Origin: Xanthobacteraceae bacterium
Lineage (GTDB): Bacteria > Pseudomonadota > Alphaproteobacteria > Rhizobiales > Xanthobacteraceae
Assembly: GCA_030044035.1 (NCBI GenBank)
Contig: JASHWN010000080.1
Coordinates: 1-5,343 of the forward strand
Direction of reading: 5' to 3'
Length of the DNA stretch: 5,343 nt
A program made the position numbers and the translations under genes. A model generated the notes under the pieces. That model did no database searches, had not been told where the DNA came from, and saw only the letters and a list, made by a program, of their open reading frames with translations. How positions within the stretch are numbered: position 1 is the stretch's first letter; each line of letters opens with the position of its first letter. Shown piece after piece: positions 5,302 through 5,343 of this stretch.

Positions 5302-5343
5302 AGGCGGCTTGTCGGCTCCTGGCACAAGTTTGTTGCACGACAT

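Noticed and set aside
5025..5327. 100-codon minus-strand frame within the GST end
   Set aside because: It lies almost entirely antisense to the conserved C-terminal domain of the GST and shows no family features.
5320..5336. Sigma-54-like sequence TGGCAC...TTGC after the GST
   Set aside because: The GG and GC elements are separated by 12 bases instead of the required 10, so it does not fit a -24/-12 promoter.

Overview
The window looks like a stretch of ordinary chromosome from a GC-rich alphaproteobacterium, most likely a Rhizobiales / Bradyrhizobiaceae-Xanthobacteraceae type. This rests on the strong G/C third-position bias, a histidine kinase whose H-box region matches the DivJ/PleC/PdhS cell-cycle family, an alphaproteobacterial-type TIGR02281-like membrane aspartic protease, and a large intergenic palindromic repeat of the kind common in that group. 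Nothing indicates a plasmid, phage or island; there is no tRNA, CRISPR array or insertion sequence.

Layout. Bases 27-1876 (+) hold a two-gene unit: dusA (tRNA dihydrouridine synthase A), overlapping by 4 bases a TSUP (TauE/SafE-type) membrane transporter. Bases 1877-2046 are the gap between convergent genes, filled by a 123-base compound palindrome (1894-2016). It has two inverted 45-base hairpin modules around a central stem-loop. Bases 2047-4481 (-) hold, in order of transcription, a six-helix sensor histidine kinase (2871-4481) and then a three-helix retropepsin-like aspartic protease (2047-2748). The 122-base gap between them contains a perfect 12-base palindrome and a good ribosome binding site. 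Bases 4482-4689 are the divergent control region between the kinase and a GTT2-like glutathione S-transferase (4690-5301, +). This region carries a CtrA-like sequence. Bases 5302-5343 show no supportable feature.

How the genes may work together. dusA and the transporter are probably co-transcribed and translationally coupled, though no functional link is obvious. The kinase and protease lie in the same direction. In Caulobacter the DivJ/PleC-DivK-CtrA pathway controls perP, which encodes a protease of the same retropepsin-like kind, so their adjacency here is suggestive, but only by analogy. The GST is a stand-alone detoxification-type gene.

The strongest unexplained signal is the compound palindrome. 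Its two hairpin modules differ at 10 of 45 positions. Eight of those differences form four compensatory base-pair changes, which argues that the folded structure, not just the sequence, has been kept. I see no wholly new multi-gene system.
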